DNA of 64,000 nt from NCBI GenBank assembly GCA_036345935.2, contig JADWOT020000001.1, forward strand, positions 4,194,715 through 4,258,714. The letters are read 5' to 3'. Origin of the DNA: Taenia hydatigena (lineage: Eukaryota; Platyhelminthes; Cestoda; Cyclophyllidea; Taeniidae). A program made the translations under genes and the position numbers. The notes under the pieces are model-generated. The model saw nothing but the letters and a program-made list of their open reading frames with translations, was not told where the DNA came from and did no database searches. Of this stretch, positions 13,701 to 26,040 are shown one piece after another; position 1 is the first letter of the stretch, and every line of letters begins with the position of its first letter.

Positions 13701-15906
13701 GATTTCAAACATGGAAGTGCTTCCTGCCAAGAAGGTGGTCAGATGTGTGCACTCACAAGGAAACTTGTCCAAGTTGAGAGATGGCACGGCCTTCGATACA
13801 TGAATGGTACAAAAATATGCGCTGTTGTTTATTCCTTTATCTGACTCCGTATTTACTCCAAGCTTAATTACCACTAACACCTATGAGAGGTGTTGTCTCG
13901 ACACCACTGCACCGTGCAGCGTTCGGGGACATTGGTGGGCCTTGACTACCACCAGTTGCTGTCGCACCTGCCCTTGATAGCTTCAATTCAAGCACCGTTA
14001 GGCAGGATAGCAATAGGTAATTGCGATACCGCGTGCATGCGTATGGCTTAATGTGTGGCGATGCACCACGTTTCTCGCGGCCAAATACGCAGCAACCTAT
14101 CCTAAAATACTCGTGTTTGCAATTAACCTCAGATACAGCTCATACTGTGATGGCTTGTGTAGAAGGTCAGCAGGAGGCTGTCCCAGTTGTTGCTGTTAAG
14201 GCTCCGAAGACGTGGGTGAGGACCAAAACCCCGGCCGTGGTTATGCGACAGCTCATAGCTTAGGTAGTAATTCCTGTTGGCATCCGACTAGGCCACAGAA
14301 TGCCTAACTCAGCACACCAGGTGGGCACATGGCCTACGGTGTGACGATGTTTGGCATATGATTGCTTATACCATAGTGACGGTGAGCACAATCACTCACA
14401 TACTTTAACAGCTTCGGAAAGTTGTTGGACGCGAGGCACAGTAGGGTAATTCTGCATCTGAAGGCCTGTAGAGAAGTGGTTACCAAGGTCACTATGCGGA
14501 TTGCAGAACTTTAATAAAGCAGGAAAAATACTTTATGACAAAATGCCCAAGCTTAATAAAGAGGTCTATCTAAGGATAAGGGCCCTCAGTGCTTCCCCTT
14601 TGAAGGTATCACCCATTCTGGGTAGGGTAAATAGACGAAAATTATGGTCAGATAACCACGGTGTTGAGGGATAGCCTCAATTACGACCACTCAAGAACGC
14701 GCGTTCAAATGCACAGCTAAATAAACATTAAACTTTGACAATGGAAATTGAATACTCCAACAAAATACACATTCGCCTTTATAAAGTCATCAATTGAGCT
14801 CCTACCTAGAGGATACATGAATTAGATAGCAAAACACCTCACAGAATGCCAAATCCCTACCCTGTTTCCGCTCCTCCTACCACGCTTGCCTTCTTAACCT
14901 GGTTGGAACATAGAAACCATCTGCTAACAGGCACCAACAATCTTTACTTTTTCATATAGATAAGATTGCATCTGGTTTACTTGATTGGGCTGCGCTTTAA
15001 TTCCCCTTTGTGGCCTGCGTCTCCAGACAGGTATCCACCACTTCCGTATTGCTCGAGACTGCATAGCACCCTCCCATACCGCGACCCATGCTGTTCACCT
15101 AGAAGAGCAGATTGCGACCCCACCCCCTGCTTTTTGTGGCTCTGTGCTCCCTACCCGATGGTGGCTTTTAGTAGCAAACTAGAAGCACTTTTAATTTACG
15201 ATTGAGGTATCACCTCGTATCGGTAAGTGGCCCCTTCCAACGCGTAGGGTTTTAAACATCTGTAGAAGAGCGCAATACTCCTCTGGCTCTTCTATACACG
15301 GACTTCTTACCTACAGCTCTCCGCAGAGGGCCCCTATGCCTGTGGCATTAACGCTCAACTATCAGCCAAATGAATGCATCTCGATGCCTGCTCATTCCCT
15401 GCTTCTATTGAAGTACTGCACTCAGTCATTTCCAAAACGTAGCCCAGCACGCTCACACGGAAGCGATTTCTCCGCGGCACAAAGACTGAAAGGTCAGAAC
15501 CCCATGGACCGGAGGATGCAACTGTATCCAGAAAGCCAAAACTGAAAACGCCAGTGCAAATGGCGAACCACTGCGCCACCTAGCCTCAGTTGAAGTGCAT
15601 TAACACTCCCCATAAAGGACCGTAATGCTCGATGCTCAGAGGCCATAGAGGCTAATGACCTTAGAGAAAAGCAGTTTGCTTGAAAGGATACAACCCGAAC
15701 CCAATCAAACTACACATGACAATGGCAATGGACTTAATCACAGTCGAGGTCGACTGAGGCGCAACAATCCCCACCGCACCTTCCAACCTGCCGTCTTTCA
15801 ACACACTCTCTGCACCTCCTCTCCTGTTCAATTCCTCCTCGCAGTCGCTCCCCTCCTCCCCCTCAGCTCCCACTTTAGTCATGCTAACGACTCGGGCCCT
15901 GCAGGA
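10775..15906. repeat. IR1 right arm
   Basis: This is the inverted partner of 945-6,118. The arms share the runs GCTCGCTC/GAGCGAGC (4,985 and 11,880) and a repeated 64-72 codon frame at 11,224-11,442 and 11,476-11,670. Substitutions in these frames do not favour synonymous sites. The inner end abuts the spacer at AACATTAAAATGC, and the outer end leads directly into single-copy DNA at 15,907. No gene is supported. Confidence 0.9.
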
Positions 15907-18900
15907 CATGCCGAGAACATCGACACCAAGCTAGCGCTCGACCACCTCCTCGCATCCCCACGCGCTCCTCACTCCCTTTCAAATAAACAACTGGTCGCCG
16001 CCTATTGCGAAGGTTGAACTACTACCACTCACCTGCCCGTTGGAAGAAACTGCCTCGCAGAGCAGACTCACGGAGGCGGCGAGCTAAGCCACCACCAAGA
16101 CCTCCCACGACGGAACCCCAGTACCGTATTCCCACCTACGTCCCCATTCTTCGCGCTCCTTTCAACGCAACCACAAAACCACGGAATGCGACAAACCCCC
16201 CGAAGTACAGCGACATGCCACGCCCCACCTGTCACCCATATCTCATCCCTGCTCGCACTCAAGCATTCAGGCCGATTACTCCTTCATCTGATGTCTCAAA
16301 TTAGCTAACAATGAAACTAAGAATACTTCAATCTATCTCGCGGAAATATAAGTAAGCAAGACCACTCAGCGTCCTCAAAACGGAGGAGGCCACACCCACC
16401 CACTCCCCAGCCCCCAACCTCCGTAGGCCTACCTACCTACCTACCTCATCGTCCATGTCGCCATATTTTATGCTTGTCGCCCCTGCAAACTGAAATGGAC
16501 ACCCATTTGTGAGAGAAGGAAGTCCCAACAATGGCAAAAAGACCCCAATCAAGAATAAGAGAAGGAAGAGATAAATGGTGACAGCCTCGACAAGGCGACG
16601 CGGTAGAATGAGATATTGGTGGAGACGGCTCAATGAAAGATAGAGATGTTTCATCGCTGGATTCGCCAGAGCCAGAAGAAACTCGCACGGACATTGGGTT
16701 AAGAATCCTATGAACACAGCCCTGAATGAAGAACAATTAGAATAAAGATGAGAAGTATAACGCTGAAACCGGCAAGACCCTAAATCACAGAAAAACGGAG
16801 AAGGCATATTTAGGATTACCACTTACAGACAAAAGTCTAACGAAAAATCCAAGGCGACGAGCCGCTAATCGCCAGGATCCCATGGCTTTCACGACGAGAG
16901 GAAATCCGTTGCATTGCATTATGTGTGTTTCAATAAACCAACTTTGAAAGTGGAACCTCACATTTGACGGACCACGAGGGCGACGGACTAAAATGAAGAC
17001 GGAAAAAAGGAAAGTGGAGGAGGCGCTTTTCACCAACTTGGTCCTTTTCAATGCGTCGTTTTGACTGCCTCGTCAAGCCAACATCAGCCCATTAACATTT
17101 AGTATCAGTCCTCCATTATGGATAAAAAAGACATCCAGACCATAAAATTACGCCCAAAATGCTCGAGACACGTCCCTTAAGTCGCGTTTCAATTCTAACA
17201 AGGTGGAGTTTATGGATGTTTAAGAAGACTACGATCCATGCAAACCACCACTGCGCCTACACGAGAAACTATTTAAACGTCACGTCACAACTGCTCTGTT
17301 ATTTTAAATAAATTTTGCAAAAGGAACAGTAGCACCACAGCAAACTCATGGAGTGCAAAGCAAGAAAAACAGAAATATGGGTTCTAGCTATCATATCCGA
17401 TTAGCTCAGATAGAATCTACGGAAGTTATTTCTATTCAGATTAAGAGCTTGCGCCGGTTAAGCTTCAAAAATCCAGCTGCACGTTTAGAAATGGAAAACC
17501 TCTTCCTCTCTTCAGAATCGAGCCAAAATTCGTCCCCAATCGCTATCGCCGGTTCCTGCGATAAGACTCATCCTGACATGCAGAGGAATCTACCCGCACC
17601 TATTTAAAATTACAAGGGTTGAAGCTTAGATGCCTGATAAGTTTAAATTATTTATATGTTCCCCACAAGTGATAAGGTTACACCCATCTCCATTCAAATA
17701 TCAAGCAAAGAATGCGAAAAAAACTGCCTCCACAGTAGCCCTATGTCCCAAAATCCCACCCAGTAGTCAGTAATCGTTAATGCACAGAACCACTAAGTTC
17801 CCAAACTCGAACCACAGTAAGGTCATCCCAAAAGGCAGACACTCAGAAAGACTTGACACTTCCTGCAGTCAACATTTAATACAACCTCTTCAGTCGTAAT
17901 CAAGGAATGACCTTTTCCAAAAAGATAACAAACTGCCACAAATTCAAAAAAAATGACCACAAAAGCCTACCAATATTTGCAAAAAGTACAGCTGCATGCA
18001 GCACTAGTGCCAGCCCAAATGACGTTCTTCAAGTTTATTAGGATAAGCCTTTCCAAAACTGGACATCGACAATCAATTCCATAAAACTGACTTCGCACCA
18101 CCTTGTAACGCCCGAAATGTGCGCCAAACACCTACTTCTGCGCATAAAGCTACAGGTAAAAGGATGAGAGGATATCGCAGGGAAGAAACCCACGCACCTT
18201 ACGAATTTAAACGAAGCAAACCGAGGAATTGAGCCTAAACCAAGCCAATGATAAGATGGGCTATATCAGCATACGACCTTCGGAGTGGTTAAGCAGAGAT
18301 AATTAAATGTTTAAAGTGAATTGCCTTTATGCACAATTAACAAGCCTAATTTTACTCGTGGATTAATTAATCACTTTTTCGACGGATCGTAATGCATTGT
18401 GAGTGCCAAAATGTGCACATTATTAGAAGTAAAAGTTTATTACCTGGACAAGTAACTTATAAGTCAAGTCATTTTTAGATTCGGTCTAACCCACTTTATC
18501 TAAGTAACTTGCGCTATTTATACAAGCATGTGCCTCACATAGGAGGTGTAGCGGCCCGAGACTTCCTTGAAGGCAAATGAAGGCATACACTAGCGCAGAA
18601 TGTGTATTCAACAAACAGAGGGAATGCGGCCGCTGGCATTTCCTCGAGGTCAGTCCAAGCGGCGAGAATGATATGGCTACACAAGTGACCGGAACCAGGC
18701 AGTCAGAACAAACAAAGTGGTACAGCAAGCTTAGACTTTACTTACACTTATTTTGCATGCGACAGTTGTATGTTTTGGATTCGTGATCGCGTTCCATGCT
18801 CCAGCGAAACATTTTGCCTTGTGCGCTCAAAATTTGACCTTCCTGCTGATTCGTCTTATTTCAGAAGTGCCATGAAGCACAATGCAATCGCACGAGGAGT

Positions 18901-19300
18901 TCATTTTACTTTTATTCTTATGCAATCCCGGGGAATTAATTGCCAGGATTACTCTCTCGGAGATGAAGTCCTGATGGTATTACTGCTTTTACACTAGTCA
19001 ATGTACTGCTGAGGCACCACTTTAGTGTGTATTTGTTACGCTGTGTGTTACCGTGAGTTATTTGGGTATTACCACGTTTATGATTGGCATCTCAAGAGGC
19101 AGAAAGTGGTTTAACCGAATTGGGTTTTCCATTGCAAAGGGAATAAAAATAAATTAGCTGGCTTACAAGCACTTTTGTTCAGTCGCATCGCTCTTGTGAA
19201 TCTCGAAGCCTGGACATGTTACATCGCCAACTCTGTTATGCACGTCTTCGTTGTCCACCGCTTTTATCTAATTTCGACCATTCCTTCCTAGTCGTTTTGT
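15907..19300. other. Single-copy region between IR1 and the first family 1 unit
   Basis: I found no repeat partner for this stretch. It is slightly C-rich on the plus strand from 15,900 to 16,450 and has a short CCTA tetranucleotide run at about 16,427-16,446. One candidate minus-strand exon (16,445-16,721) is listed separately. Frames at 15,655-16,017 and 16,005-16,304 are open but have no other support. From 17,610 to 19,300 I see nothing I can name. Confidence 0.5.
16445..16721 (-). other. Candidate internal exon, frame ambiguous
   Basis: On the minus strand a pyrimidine-rich acceptor (CTAATTGTTCTTCATTCAG) at 16,722 precedes 277 bases that end at GATGAG followed by GTAGGTAGG, a donor inside a GTAG repeat. 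Two of three frames are open. One is hydrophobic (YLFLLLFLIGVFLPLLG, a possible membrane segment). The other is serine-rich and acidic (SGSGESSDETSLSFIEPSPP). Two open frames over 92 codons mean the coding call is weak, and chance ORFs of this length are common here. A possible upstream exon on the same strand ends at CTTTTGTCT before GTAAGT near 16,820. I do not recognise either product. Confidence 0.2.
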
Positions 19301-19448
19301 GCTCACCCAACACATGTTGTAAGCGTTAAGGGAAATACCAACAGCAAGAAAGAAGGAAGATTAAATACGAGCAAAATATATTCACACTAAAAACATGTGT
19401 CATGGTAGTGGCGATGGAAATGGGGTGTAACATCGCAACGCTCGATAG

Positions 19449-19628
19449 TTAACTTAAGTCATTTGTGTGGGGGAGGGGTGAAGAGTCGTTGACATCGGAT
19501 GAAGTATCGGAGCCAACGTGCGTCCGCAGTGCGTCCTGCATCAAGTCGGGATAGTCGGCGTCAACGTACACCGGCGTGTACGATTGCTGTGGTGACGAGG
19601 GTTCGTCCTGTGAAGTCGAGCTGTCCAT
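19449..19628 (-). CDS. Family 1 short acidic peptide, 59 residues (coding exon)
   Basis: The predicted peptide starts MDSSTSQDEPSSPQQS, continues with the family core YTPVYVDADYPDLMQ at residues 17-31 and ends in a serine/aspartate-rich tail. The exon would start at 19,659 after the acceptor TTTACTTTCTGTAG, with the ATG 31 bases in. The frame is also open upstream of the ATG, so a longer product from an upstream exon is possible. No signal peptide or known domain is visible. Evidence for coding is the family comparison: codons 12-31 are base-identical to the copies at 37.7 and 40.8 kb, and the same core recurs in the more distant copies at 34.1, 46.9, 59.3 and 63.1 kb with mainly third-base changes. 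The function is unknown. This copy is odd in having a replaced promoter region and a 280 bp repeat in its intron. Confidence 0.5.
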   Translation of the reverse strand: MDSSTSQDEPSSPQQSYTPVYVDADYPDLMQDALRTHVGSDTSSDVNDSSPLPHTNDLS

Positions 19629-19858
19629 TGTTTGGTTGTGATGAGGTACACTCACCCACCTACAGAAAGTAAATCCACAGATCACATTCAATACATCAAA
19701 CAATCCCAACTCACAACAGCGTACTCTTGGTGATGTGCTTGATTTCACATAAATATTAATTCCTTGTCTAAAATGTCTGACAATCTGACTGTGCGAAAAT
19801 TGTGACAGATATATGCCAGTGCCAATAAACGTGAAATGTTGAATGTAAAGCACGGCTT

Positions 19859-20138
19859 TGTGGTGGTGGTGGTGGTGGTGTTGGTGGTGGTGGTGGTGGT
19901 GGTGGTGGTGGTGGTGGTGGTGGTGGTGGTGGTGGTGGTGGTGGTGGTGGTGGTGGTGGTGGTGGTGGTGGTGGTGGTGGTGGTGGTGGTGGTGGTGGTG
20001 GTGGTGGTGGTGGTGGTGGTGGTGGTGGGGGTGGTGGTGGTGGTGGTGGTGGTGGTGGTGGTGGTGGTGGTGGTGGTGGTGGTGGTGGTGGTGGTGGTGG
20101 TGGTGGTGGTGGTGGTGGTGGTGGTGGTGGTGGTGGTG
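19859..20138. repeat. (GGT)n microsatellite, about 280 bp
   Basis: A nearly pure GGT/ACC tract of about 93 units with two interruptions (GTGTTGG near 19,880 and GTGGGGGTGG near 20,027). It lies between the presumed first exon and the coding exon of the family 1 unit. At the matching place the 41 kb copy has only a short non-repetitive CCACGACCATTACC stretch. Long open frames of His, Pro, Val or Trp across it are artefacts of the repeat. Confidence 0.97.
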
Positions 20139-20227
20139 CAAATTCAACTCCATACGCAGAGTATGTGTAAGGTGACTGTGGAATCCCACGACGATGATGA
20201 ATGAATGAAACCACATTTTTTGAAAAA

Positions 20228-20445
20228 CAGCAAGTAATTTTAACAATATGGAAGGTCGCAAAAGGAAAGTGTCACATCGACGGGACGTCAATGGAAAACA
20301 TTTAAACGTGCTATCGGCAAATCATAGTGATTTCACTGCTCTCTAACGGAACCACCGCCCCAGTGTGAGAGTTGTCACCACCGAAATGACGAAATGCCAA
20401 AAACAAAGTAAGCAATTCATATCAGTAGGCTTGCGCGATCTGTTT
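20228..20445 (-). repeat. Upstream block of the 19.4 kb unit, inverted copy of 7,925-8,155
   Basis: This block replaces the sequence found upstream of the other family 1 copies, which carry CTATATA-type boxes. No TATA box is obvious in it. If the 19.4 kb copy is transcribed, it must use a different promoter. Confidence 0.65.
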
Positions 20446-22769
20446 TGGAATGATTTCTTACTCTTGCTGTTACACCCAACAAGTGGATAAGGAAGCATAA
20501 ACTCAGTTGTACTTGCACTGAGGATAGGTAACGCAGCCGACGGATATAAATAAATAATCGCAGAATTGATGCACGAGCACAGGAAAAAAGGACTGAAAAC
20601 AATTAAGACAGAGATTGGGATCTCCTTGTGTCTTGGTGTAAACCAGCTACAGGTATGTGGCTCGTTTTGTGTGTGGCGAAGTAGCTACTGTCAAAGGAGG
20701 AAAAGTGTTGTTTATAAGTGTCCTTTCATTAACACTTGATTGCCAAAAGGAAGATATCCGCGTGCAGAAAAGACGAGAAGCTTGTGAGCCGTCAAAAATA
20801 CTACATGGACTCGGAGAAATTCGGTTACGGCTTTTTTTAGAAGCTTTGTTTGTATCAAGCGAAACCCGCCTACATGCAGCTACAAATGTAGTGGGACGGC
20901 GTTCACCTGGAAGGAAACAGAGGAAGCGGAATTTCGGATGAATTTATCATTCAGCAAAGTATAGGCTGTCATTAGTTTGCATTTGTGTAGGCGACGATAT
21001 AGTCGAGATGTCCATTTAAGCTCGTGACTTTCTAGTCACCTTTGTTTGCACGCAGCCTCCCAAAAATGCTTAGAAGAATCTCACATCTTAATAGGTTTTT
21101 AATGAATTCGACGTTACACCTAAACAGCACCCTTTACAATCCATAATGCTCACTTATTCCTATATGAACTACATATCACTCTTAAATTTCGGTGTGCGTT
21201 TATGTCTACCAAGAATCCTACCATTTCACCTCTCTCTACTGGTAAGAACTAAACGCATTCATGATGAGCGCATCACAATTCGTATAATTCCATCATATTA
21301 TAAAGTCAACATCACTTTGGTTAATATTCATATGTCGTGAAGGAATTTGATGCAAACCAAACCAGTTAACCAAGAGACCGAATCGTTGAAGCGTATTTTA
21401 CTGCAGGTAATTGACTTCGACATTCCAGCTGGTATTACCTTACCCAAAGAAAGTTCATGCCTAACAGCATGGTGTGTGTAGAATAGCCATTAGGCAAACT
21501 TGTGTCAAATTCAATAGAAACCATTGTTGGGGGATCCAGGCATTTGCAGCATCTCTCCATGCAGAGGAAGACGGTAGAGACGATTTGTAAAATTGACATG
21601 TGACCATCCTCTTTTGCACTCTTCCTAAACAACCCGCACTAACGAATCCAGGGTGTCTCGGGGCTCATAGATGAAGGTGGCATATGGAAGGCTGGCTAGT
21701 AGTTTATCTGTCGTTAAACTGCCGTAATCTGCCTCTAGGTCTTTAATATATGGCAGACGCATTTAGCTGTGATGTCTCCTCCAGTTATCATTCCTCACCT
21801 TAATGAAAGTCAATTCTACAGCGTTTAGATGAAATCGCCTCACCAATCCGACCTTCACAGGTATAGACGTCATCATCAACTCTGAATCGCCTTTAGACTC
21901 TCGACTATTGTTTTTCGCAGCCCTTGTGCGACTTCAGCACCATCGTTGTATTGAATGGGCTAAGCTTACTTCCTGAACGGAAAGTAGTCAGATGGTGGTT
22001 GGCGGCTTTGCGCAGTACAATTCAACGCTGCCTTATATGCCACTATTAACTCTAATGGGAAGTTGAAGGTTGCCTCTCCTTCCTCTCGGAGCTTCAGTAG
22101 TGCTCGCCTAAGCGTGACAAAATCATCCCCTTCTGCCTGATGGAATGTGAGCGTAATGTCGGAAGCGAATATGCATTGCATCACCTTGGCAACAGGCATT
22201 ACGAAACTCTCACAAAGTAAAAATTTTGCCATTATCTATGCTTGGCATCACCGTTAGACTTTGAAGAATAAAGACCTGAAGCATAAAGAGGTCCACGAGT
22301 GCAACTTGAGGCCACTGTGTTAAAGACATCCACTCAAACGAGAAGGAGACGTGATTGATTATGCAGGGGTTTTCTAAAGGTAAAATACCCACGAGGACAA
22401 CTGCTTAACTAATCAAGTCTTTCTTTTCCGTTAAAAGTTTGACTATTGAGCCAATGAAAGCACACTTGCTAAGAAAGGCCACCAAGAATGAGGGTTGGTA
22501 GGTCATTAGCATACTGTACCAAGTCATTAGCTAAGACGGAACCCATTCATCGTGCCGAATCGCCTGTGAATATAGATCATGTTATCAAGTCACTTTAGGA
22601 ACCTTGAACAGTAAGTTTGAGAGAAAGCGAACCTGTTAGGTCTTATTATGCCTTAACGAAATAATAACTCAAAGATTTTAGAGCAGATACCCTCTCTTTC
22701 CGCCCTTTCACATTCCTTCCATTTTTTAACCATTAAGCGGAAGAAGCTGTAGGACATCACTACCAAGTG
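20446..22769. other. Single-copy region before IR2
   Basis: I found no repeated partner here. The part from 20,446 to 21,430 holds only short frames (for example 20,657-20,941) with no splice or conservation support. The part from 21,444 to 22,373 contains a possible spliced gene on the minus strand, listed separately. 22,380-22,769 shows nothing I can name. Confidence 0.5.
21444..22373 (-). CDS. Candidate spliced gene, several short exons (unrecognised)
   Basis: On the minus strand, exon-like blocks with plausible signals follow each other. 22,373-22,276 follows TTACCTTTAG and ends CTTCAG before GTC (reads NPCIINHVSFSFEWMSLTQW). 22,208-21,970 ends GGAA before GTAAGC (reads through ITLTFHQAEGDDFVTLRRAL). 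A block after GGCGATTCAG reads VDDDVYTCEGRIG in the phase that joins. A last block of about 190 bases ends CTTTGG before GTAAGG at 21,444. Introns would be about 67-90 bases. The first two blocks join in frame, but the last has two open frames and its phase does not settle which is right. The composition looks protein-like, but each block alone is within chance length and I recognise no domain. Exon limits are approximate. Confidence 0.22.
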
Positions 22770-25420
22770 TGTGAGAACAGCTGCTCATCATTGTCTTGTC
22801 AGCAAGCGTGAACTGCTTAAACTACTGGAGCGCGCATTTACCAATTCTGCAGCGAAATTCAGATGTAGAGCACTTCTGTCATTCAGCCAATCTCCTGCCA
22901 GCCAGCTTCTTTTAGATGTCTGCATCCTCATGGAAATGGCCAATGTGCTGCGTGGTGTGAACACAACTGCAATGGCTGAGATCGTCACTGATGGACATGT
23001 GAAGGCCTCTTACTTGTGTGCTTCTCTTCAGTGGCTTAAGCACGCATCAAAGCACCTCTGTGCAGGAGAATTTGAGCTCTCCAACACTGTATCATGTTCT
23101 ACAGCACTGAGCTTGCAATGTTTGTGGATGCAGGTGGATATCACCATTCTATGTGCTACGTAGCCGTTCTCGTTCACAATCACCATCGTCTAATGCTACA
23201 CCCTTACAGCGTGTGGCATTGTGGTTACGGTGTTTGAATTGAGCTATGCCACCATGTGTGCTGAAGCTGTTGACACTCATACGAGGTCACACTTGTCATA
23301 ATTGTCGTTCTTGCCACTTTAAGTGGCGTACGGTGCCATCAAGGTGCCATGACATTAAAAACCTACAAATGTGACACAAGACAGACGGTAAACCACAGAT
23401 TTAAATCGCACATTTATAATTGCTCTATTTTTTAAGTCTGTTTAAACCACCCTTTGCTAACATTGGGTTTTACTGACTTGAAGCAAACGAGGCAAAGAGG
23501 TAATTGCTTTTGCTAATGAGTGAAGGCAAAAAGTTGGGTATGACTATCTAAAATATGAAAACCATAGATTTGAATCCAACATTTTTAATTTATGTTTGAA
23601 TTACCCTTAAATAAATCTGGTTTCAATGACCTAAAGCGAACGAGGCAAAGCGTGAATTCCAGAATGGTATATGTAAACATCCAAGAGGTAATTGCTTTTG
23701 CTAATGATAGACAGCGAAAATTGGGACTGACCATATAAAATATGCCTTAACTCACACAATACTGTAGTTATGAAGTCCTTTAGGCTGTAAACAATGCCAC
23801 TAATGCTAAGCATAACGTAGGGTTTGTTTTAAAATTGACCTCCAAACGGCTGTGGGGCTGGGAGCTAATGCAGTAAATAGCAGTAATCCACTAAATCCCA
23901 TGCATAAAGGAGTGGTTGTGCGTTTTATCCTTCGTTTCGCTGGCACGCAGTGATGGATTTGTTGATTGAGAATGAGAACAACCACATAAAACACGGACTG
24001 GTAATACCTGAATTCGTCAACGGAAGACTTGAGGCGGGGTAGCCAGGCACAGAGAGGTAGAACTCATCATCTCAGGCGCTAAATCAATTCTTCAGGCAGC
24101 AGTGGGACATCGGTATGGTGCACAGAACGGAGAAGCTATAACTTGCCTATCAGTGACTATATTTGGCTTTCAATGGTTACTCACAATAGTTAAAATATTT
24201 ATAGCTTGGTTCGGGCGAATAATTATCAACCCGATCAGTGAAGAACTCAGTCGAGTTGGCAGTAGAACCATCCTTTAGGGAAGATGAAGACAATATATTC
24301 GTACAACAAGAAAACTATCCCTTTGGTCATGCAAAATCAGCATAAAATTTTACTTGTGGCTGTCATCACGTCTATTCGCCAATGCATGATTAAAAGACAT
24401 CCCGATGGTGGATTGAATAATCTGTTCATTACCTTGGTTTAACACTTTGTTAAGAAATCCAATAGAATTACATTCCATCATCCATTCACCCATCTGTCAG
24501 TGCATTTCGAATCGGTCTCTTTAGCTTTGGACAGTCCAGGACTGAGGAGCTGGATCAGTAAGAGTTGCCTTCATTCGTCTCGATCGTCATAGGCCACTAC
24601 TTTTCCATTGCATGCCATTAGAGTTCGCGCTTTAGAATGAGACATTACCACCTAAAATGATGACATGCGAAAATGGGGCGACGCATTCATTTCAGTAGAC
24701 ATGCGTGTTTTGCATTAGAATGATGTTGAACTTCTCGCTGAGTCATCTAATAAGTGTATAAAGGACTTCATACTCAACTGTACTTATTTTATCAATGCAT
24801 ATTACCGATGACGTCCACTAACGTGCTCATGCAACCATCAAGAATAAGTGAAAAACAATAGAACCCTTTTGCAATCGCGGAAAGAGGAAGGTGGGGCAAA
24901 ATGAATGCACGTGGGCGATCCCCTCATGCCCTGATTCACAACAGCCTGATTCGTGTGACTTGGGTTGCGTGTGACCTCCAAACTACTGGAGCAAAAGTAC
25001 AGACTCTTCAGTGGCATTTTTAAATTCCGATTCGCTTCATTAGGGACTGCAAGCTACGCATTTGAATTCCTCGTACAATTAAAAATGAGGAGGCATAAGC
25101 TGCTACAATTGTTCACAGATTTAGCTGCATGCGAATCCCACTCTTCACGACATTGCGAAATGCCTTTCTGATGCTCCACCACAATCTACTCATAAGCAGC
25201 CACAAATTTATTGGTGAGCAGCTTCGGTCGAAAGGAAACGGAGGAAGCAAGGTCATGAAGAAATGTGCCAAACGACACAGCTTGAGATGTCATCGAGGCT
25301 TAACACGATTGGACCCATCTTCCTGGATAAAATGGTTCGTTGCTGGCCGAAGGATTAATGTGAGGCTTTTAAATTGACCAAAAAAGACCAAACTTTCAAT
25401 CAAGCGTAAATCTGTTGAAT

Positions 25421-25421
25421 N
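25421..25421. other. Ambiguous base N at a repeat junction
   Basis: The single N separates sequence matching the IR2 right arm (ends near 56,062) from sequence matching the upstream part of the family 1 units (47,403 onward). A lone N exactly at a structural switch suggests an assembly join or a closed gap rather than a random miscall. Confidence 0.8.
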
Positions 25422-26040
25422 AAATTAAGAGTGGTGGAAATTAGTAGCCGAGATGCATGCCCACTCAATCCAGTTGTAGCAGTCATTTCAGTGCACTTAC
25501 CCGTGGCCCTAATGCAAGTGTTTACGGTTGGCTCCATCCAGATGTCTGTCTTTTGTTTGCTAGAGTATTTGCAGTTTTCAAGCCTATGTACGATTGTCGG
25601 TGTTGAGGAATTCATTACCACGTTGGTTTGCTATTTTACAGTAACTTGACTGAGTGGTTCGAGATATTCGTTTGTTGACGCTCCATTTTGAGGCCACCAA
25701 TGGGAAAGGTGCATTCTTAAGTTTGTTTATCTGCCTCAAATTAAACTTTGAGTCAATTGCAGCTTCATGGTCGCCATTTTGATTGGAAGGGATTCAAAAT
25801 TGTCGAGTGTGATGAAATTAGCCTTTTGGTGTGAGCTACATGGGGCATGGTTGAGAAGAGGTCAGCGAAGATTAGATCAAATGCGTTTCATTCCCATTTC
25901 GTCCACAACAATTTTAGGCAAGCAGTCGTTCAGAGAATGCTGTACTCAGCTACGACTTCGTACCTGCTTCCAAGGAAAGATTGTTTACACTCGGTCACCT
26001 ATTTGGGTGACGAGAATCGTACAGTTAGCTCGTTCGTGCC
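25422..26040 (+). repeat. Fragment of the family 1 upstream region
   Basis: It is collinear with 47,403-48,020 and 63,618-64,000, and inverted to 33,060-33,675. It stops short of the TATA box and coding exon, so it is a headless piece of the unit with no peptide exon. Frames shared with the other copies (for example MVAILIGRDSKLSSV) are broken by stops in the related block at 34.8 kb. Confidence 0.8.

Larger units (their letters stand above)
19321..20214 (-). repeat. Family 1 unit, copy at 19.4 kb (minus strand)
   Basis: The unit runs from a presumed first exon (GATTCCACAG... near 20,180) through an intron carrying the GGT tract to the coding exon and a 3' flank with the AACAGCAAGAAAGAAGGAAG motif that is also found at 37.6 and 40.7 kb. 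It matches the 40.7-41.2 kb copy except for the expanded repeat and a different upstream block. The segment 20,215-20,227 is the switch point, beyond which the other copies no longer align. Confidence 0.75.

Noticed and set aside
2617..14263. 75- to 80-codon frame pair in IR1 (2,617-2,844 and 14,021-14,263)
   Set aside because: Replacement and silent differences occur in about neutral proportion and there is no splice or promoter support.
19449..20291. 280-, 148-, 122- and 105-codon frames of His, Pro, Val or Trp across the GGT tract
   Set aside because: A pure triplet repeat has no stops in any frame, so the length is meaningless. Only the 59-codon end of the first frame belongs to a conserved exon.
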